A stretch of 63,398 nucleotides of DNA from Nitrospirota bacterium. Lineage in GTDB: Bacteria > Nitrospirota > Nitrospiria > SBBL01 > JAADHI01. This document shows positions 61,653 through 63,398 of the stretch, piece after piece. Under the pieces are notes generated by a model that saw nothing but the letters and a program-made list of their open reading frames with translations, was not told the DNA's origin and ran no database searches. The translations under genes and the position numbers were made by a program. Numbering within the stretch: position 1 is the stretch's first letter; each line of letters begins with the position of its first letter. The DNA lies in NCBI GenBank assembly GCA_029261155.1, contig JAJDBW010000041.1:1-63398 (forward strand). The letters are read 5' to 3'.

Positions 61653-62648
61653 TTAAACACGGTCCAGTGGGCTTCGAACCCCACGGCCCCCGCGCTTGGC
61701 GACATGGGTATAGATCATTGTGGTCTGCAGGTCTTTATGACCCAGCAAATCTTGGATGGTGCGAATGTCATAGCCGTCTTCCAAGAGATGTGTTGCAAAG
61801 GAATGCCGAAAGGTATGGCAGCTCGCCGGTTTATGAAGCCCGGCAGCGCGAATCGCCCGTTTTACACCGCGCTGCAGTACCGTTTCCGAAAGGTGATGCC
61901 GCCGGATTTGTCCCGAGCGCGGATCAACCGAGCGCTTGGTCGCTGGAAAACAATATTGCCAGCCCCAGCTAAGATCGGCGCTCGGATATTTCCGATTCAG
62001 CGCGAAGGGAAGGTACACCGCGCCGAAGCCTTCCTTTAGATCGCGCTCGTGGAGCGCTTTCGCCTTTTTCAATTGCGCCTGAAGCGGGCCAACAATTTTT
62101 TGGGGCAGCAAGGTCACACGATCCTTGTGTCCCTTTCCATCTCGGATAACGATTTGATTGAGATCAAAGTCGACATCCTTCACGCGGAGACGGATGCACT
62201 CCATCAGGCGCAGCCCAGCACCGTAGAGCAGACCTGCCATTAAGTGGTTAAGCCCTTCGAGTTGGTCGAACACCTTTTCAATTTCATCGCGTGAAAAAAC
62301 GAGGGGAATTCTTTCGGGCCGCTTGGCGCGGACCACGCCTTCCAACAGGCCGACTTCACGCTGCATGACTTCGCGATAAAAAAAGACGATGGCATTGAGC
62401 GCCTGGTTTTGGGTGGCGGATGCGACCTTTTTATTGACCGCCAAATCGGTGAGAAACTGTTCGACCTCAAGACGTCCCATCTCTTGGGGGTGCCGTTTGT
62501 TATGAAATAAAACAAAGCGTTTCACCCATTGGGTATAGGCCGTTTCCGTGCGAATGCTGTAGTGTTTCAGGCGAATTACATCCCGAAGTTGGTCGAGTAA
62601 TTTGGGCTTTTGCCCGACGGGGACCTGAGCCGTATTTGTCCTGAGCAT
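61653..62648 (-). CDS. intI: Integron integrase
   Basis: 331-residue tyrosine recombinase. Catalytic residues: Arg in [14 protein letters not shown] near 148, His-Arg in [16 protein letters not shown] near 281, His in [17 protein letters not shown] with the nucleophile Tyr near 315. The IntI-specific insertion is present between motifs: [17 protein letters not shown] and [14 protein letters not shown] near residues 222-255. This patch separates IntI from XerC/D and is needed to recognise folded attC hairpins. GGAG six nt before the ATG. Divergent from a cassette on the plus strand, the normal integron layout. Confidence 0.96.
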   Translation of the reverse strand: MLRTNTAQVPVGQKPKLLDQLRDVIRLKHYSIRTETAYTQWVKRFVLFHNKRHPQEMGRLEVEQFLTDLAVNKKVASATQNQALNAIVFFYREVMQREVGLLEGVVRAKRPERIPLVFSRDEIEKVFDQLEGLNHLMAGLLYGAGLRLMECIRLRVKDVDFDLNQIVIRDGKGHKDRVTLLPQKIVGPLQAQLKKAKALHERDLKEGFGAVYLPFALNRKYPSADLSWGWQYCFPATKRSVDPRSGQIRRHHLSETVLQRGVKRAIRAAGLHKPASCHTFRHSFATHLLEDGYDIRTIQDLLGHKDLQTTMIYTHVAKRGGRGVRSPLDRV

Positions 62649-62722
62649 ATTTTCTCCTCACCTCAATAAGTCTTTGACTTTTTAAAAGAAAAATATTATA
62701 CATGAAATCCTATCGCAATTAA

Positions 62723-62742
62723 ATACGGCAATTGGGCCGTAT
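62723..62742. promoter_or_regulatory. Palindrome between intI and the first cassette
   Basis: ATACGGC and GCCGTAT, perfect 7-bp arms with a 6-nt spacer. It sits in the attI/intI promoter zone, 75 nt upstream of the intI start and 8 nt before the cassette junction. It may be a repressor operator or an IntI-binding accessory site. It is not a LexA CTG-N10-CAG box. Confidence 0.5.
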
Positions 62743-62749
62743 AGTATAT

Positions 62750-62757
62750 GTTAGAGG
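62750..62757 (+). other. attI/cassette junction core site (GTTAGAGG)
   Basis: The recombination point should be between G62750 and T62751. GTTAGAG fits the core GTTRRRY except at its last base. Its 8 nt are the exact reverse complement of CCTCTAAC at 63178-63185, as expected of the two ends of one cassette. Confidence 0.75.
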
Positions 62758-62761
62758 TTAA

Positions 62762-63154
62762 ATGTCAGAACAATTAACATATTCGATCTTGTCCTCAAGT
62801 TTTGGCTTTGTAGCTGCTACCTCTTTTTGTGTTGGGTCGGCCTTTCTGAATAAAAATAAAATCATAGAATTAGCAACTACTTATTGGGGTCATAATGAGG
62901 AACAGGCGAAAGCAGCAATTTCTCAATCAATACAGTACGGAATTGGCGCGCTACTGCTTCTCTCTTCGTTTTGTTTTCAAGTTGCGGCAATTCTAGGCTC
63001 TCCAACCAAAGTTCTAATTGTTCATCCAATTCTTTCACAGCCATTAATTTTCGTTCTTGTGCTTGTTTTTTCCATTGGCGGTCTTGCTCTTTGCTGTTTT
63101 TACGCATTAAAAAGATTATGGCAACCGCCAATATTAGAAGCATTAAAACAATAA
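62762..63154 (+). CDS. First integron cassette gene: small membrane protein
   Basis: 130 residues with about three membrane segments: near residues 10-30, 59-80 (YGIGALLLLSSFCFQVAAIL) and 92-112 (LIFVLVLVFSIGGLALCC). The segment ELATTYWGHNEEQAKAAISQ is reminiscent of other short cassette-encoded membrane proteins. The ATG is 11 nt inside the cassette boundary with AGAGG before it, the typical compact design. No promoter is inside the cassette, so it depends on a promoter near intI/attI. Function unknown. Confidence 0.78.
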   Translation: MSEQLTYSILSSSFGFVAATSFCVGSAFLNKNKIIELATTYWGHNEEQAKAAISQSIQYGIGALLLLSSFCFQVAAILGSPTKVLIVHPILSQPLIFVLVLVFSIGGLALCCFYALKRLWQPPILEALKQ

Positions 63155-63177
63155 GGGTGAAGCCATCCATGTATTTA

Positions 63178-63269
63178 CCTCTAACCCATCGCTCAAGGTC
63201 CGACCGCGATAGGCTGGTTTGATTTCAATCCTCCGGTCGGCGCGGCGGCTTAGCTCTAATCGTTCAGCC
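63178..63269 (+). other. attC site of the first cassette
   Basis: R'' CCTCTAAC (63178-63185), then GCTCAAGG as L'' (63191-63198). An imperfect stem includes TCCGACCG with CGGTCGG, and a central hairpin is GGTTTGA / TCAATCC. L' is CTTAGCTC (63249-63256) and the next R' is GTTCAGCC with the cut after G63262. L'' pairs with L' leaving an unpaired base, as in classical attC sites. About 85-90 nt, within the family's range. Cassette 1 therefore spans 62751-63262. Confidence 0.75.
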
Positions 63270-63398
63270 GCGCTTCGCCCGGCTGAACGGTTCGAGCTAA
63301 GGTGTTGTCCGTCGTCGCTCAGCGCCGCCGAACAATCGCTGAAGCTGACACCGCTTCGCGGCTTCGCCCTTTTCACTCGCCGTCACAACGTCGTTGTG
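63263..63398 (+). other. Second cassette, apparently gene-less, cut by window edge
   Basis: It opens with TTCAGCC, and an exact complementary R'' GGCTGAAC follows at 63281-63288, leaving only 11 nt between them. After that come further attC-like sequences: GAGCTAAG at 63293-63300, an imperfect stem GGTGT..ACACC with GCTCAGCG paired to CGCTGAAGC, and a GCCGAACAATCGCTGAAGC segment at 63328-63346 that resembles another attC left half. The right end is outside the window, so the number of attC sites cannot be settled. Confidence 0.5.

Noticed and set aside
62877-63170. Antisense 97-residue frame in the first integron cassette, with one membrane helix and a Shine-Dalgarno-like AGAGGT
   Set aside because: The plus-strand frame begins 11 nt inside the cassette with AGAGG and has the compact layout expected of cassette genes. 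Two overlapping antisense genes are unlikely, although the alternative cannot be fully excluded.
63143-63376. Minus-strand Arg/Ser-rich frame at the window end
   Set aside because: It reads across attC hairpins. The composition reflects the structured repeat and not a protein.

Overview
The window comes from a motile bacterium with an outer membrane. It encodes both the P ring (FlgI) and a lipoprotein L ring (FlgH), which only diderms need. The left end holds the 5' two thirds of a 16S rRNA gene on the minus strand. By eye this rRNA resembles Nitrospirota or a neighbouring deep-branching phylum, but I cannot place it without an alignment.

Layout. (1) 1-4.2 kb: 16S rRNA, tyrS, a ComEA-like DNA-binding protein, gcvH and pyrE. 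(2) 4.2-8.8 kb: late flagellar genes (fliT-like, fliS, fliD, flaG, flagellin). The flagellin gene has a near-consensus sigma-28 promoter and a leader with two GGA sites suited to CsrA. (3) 9.6-29 kb: a 2OG oxygenase and a methyltransferase on the plus strand face a tightly coupled minus-strand operon of 16 genes. That operon makes a pseudaminic-acid-type nonulosonate (PseB, PseC, PseG-PseH fusion, PseI, PseF) and carries decoration genes (HisH/HisF plus PseA amidotransferase, formyltransferase, acetyltransferase) and glycosyltransferases. It has a sigma-54-type promoter and presumably glycosylates flagellin. (4) 29.2-38.5 kb: a single flagellar operon, flgF-flgG-flgA-flgH-flgI-flgJ-flgM-flgN-flgK-flgL-csrA-fliW. 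(5) 38.7-41 kb: msrAB, a small unknown gene and cspA.

(6) 41000-44138: an apparently complete IS1-family transposon. It has 18-bp terminal inverted repeats (17 of 18 matching) and an exact 8-bp target duplication. Beside the transposase it carries two small protein genes, two very unusual class-II tRNA-like genes and a Panacea-type toxin-antitoxin pair whose toxin frame is broken by one base. This is the most unusual object in the window.

(7) 44.3-53.6 kb: a di-haem cytochrome c, a Kelch protein, an outer-membrane barrel, a lipoprotein, ilvD, bioB, a RelB-like antitoxin with a frameshifted ParE/RelE toxin, and recQ. (8) 53.8-61.6 kb: a HEPN/MNT module in which the MNT nucleotidyltransferase is fused to a JAMM/MPN metalloprotease, an unknown 500-residue protein, rtcB and a fused hydantoinase/oxoprolinase. 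(9) 61.6 kb to the end: a chromosomal integron with an IntI integrase, an attI-like core, a first cassette encoding a small membrane protein, its attC, and the start of a second cassette with almost no room for a gene.

Functionally, regions 2-4 form one system: flagellar hook, rod, filament and cap proteins, the chaperones FliS, FliT and FlgN, the checkpoint FlgM, CsrA-FliW control of flagellin translation, and a sugar pathway to modify the filament. Regions 6-9 are accessory. They combine mobile elements, toxin-antitoxin modules and RNA-related enzymes.
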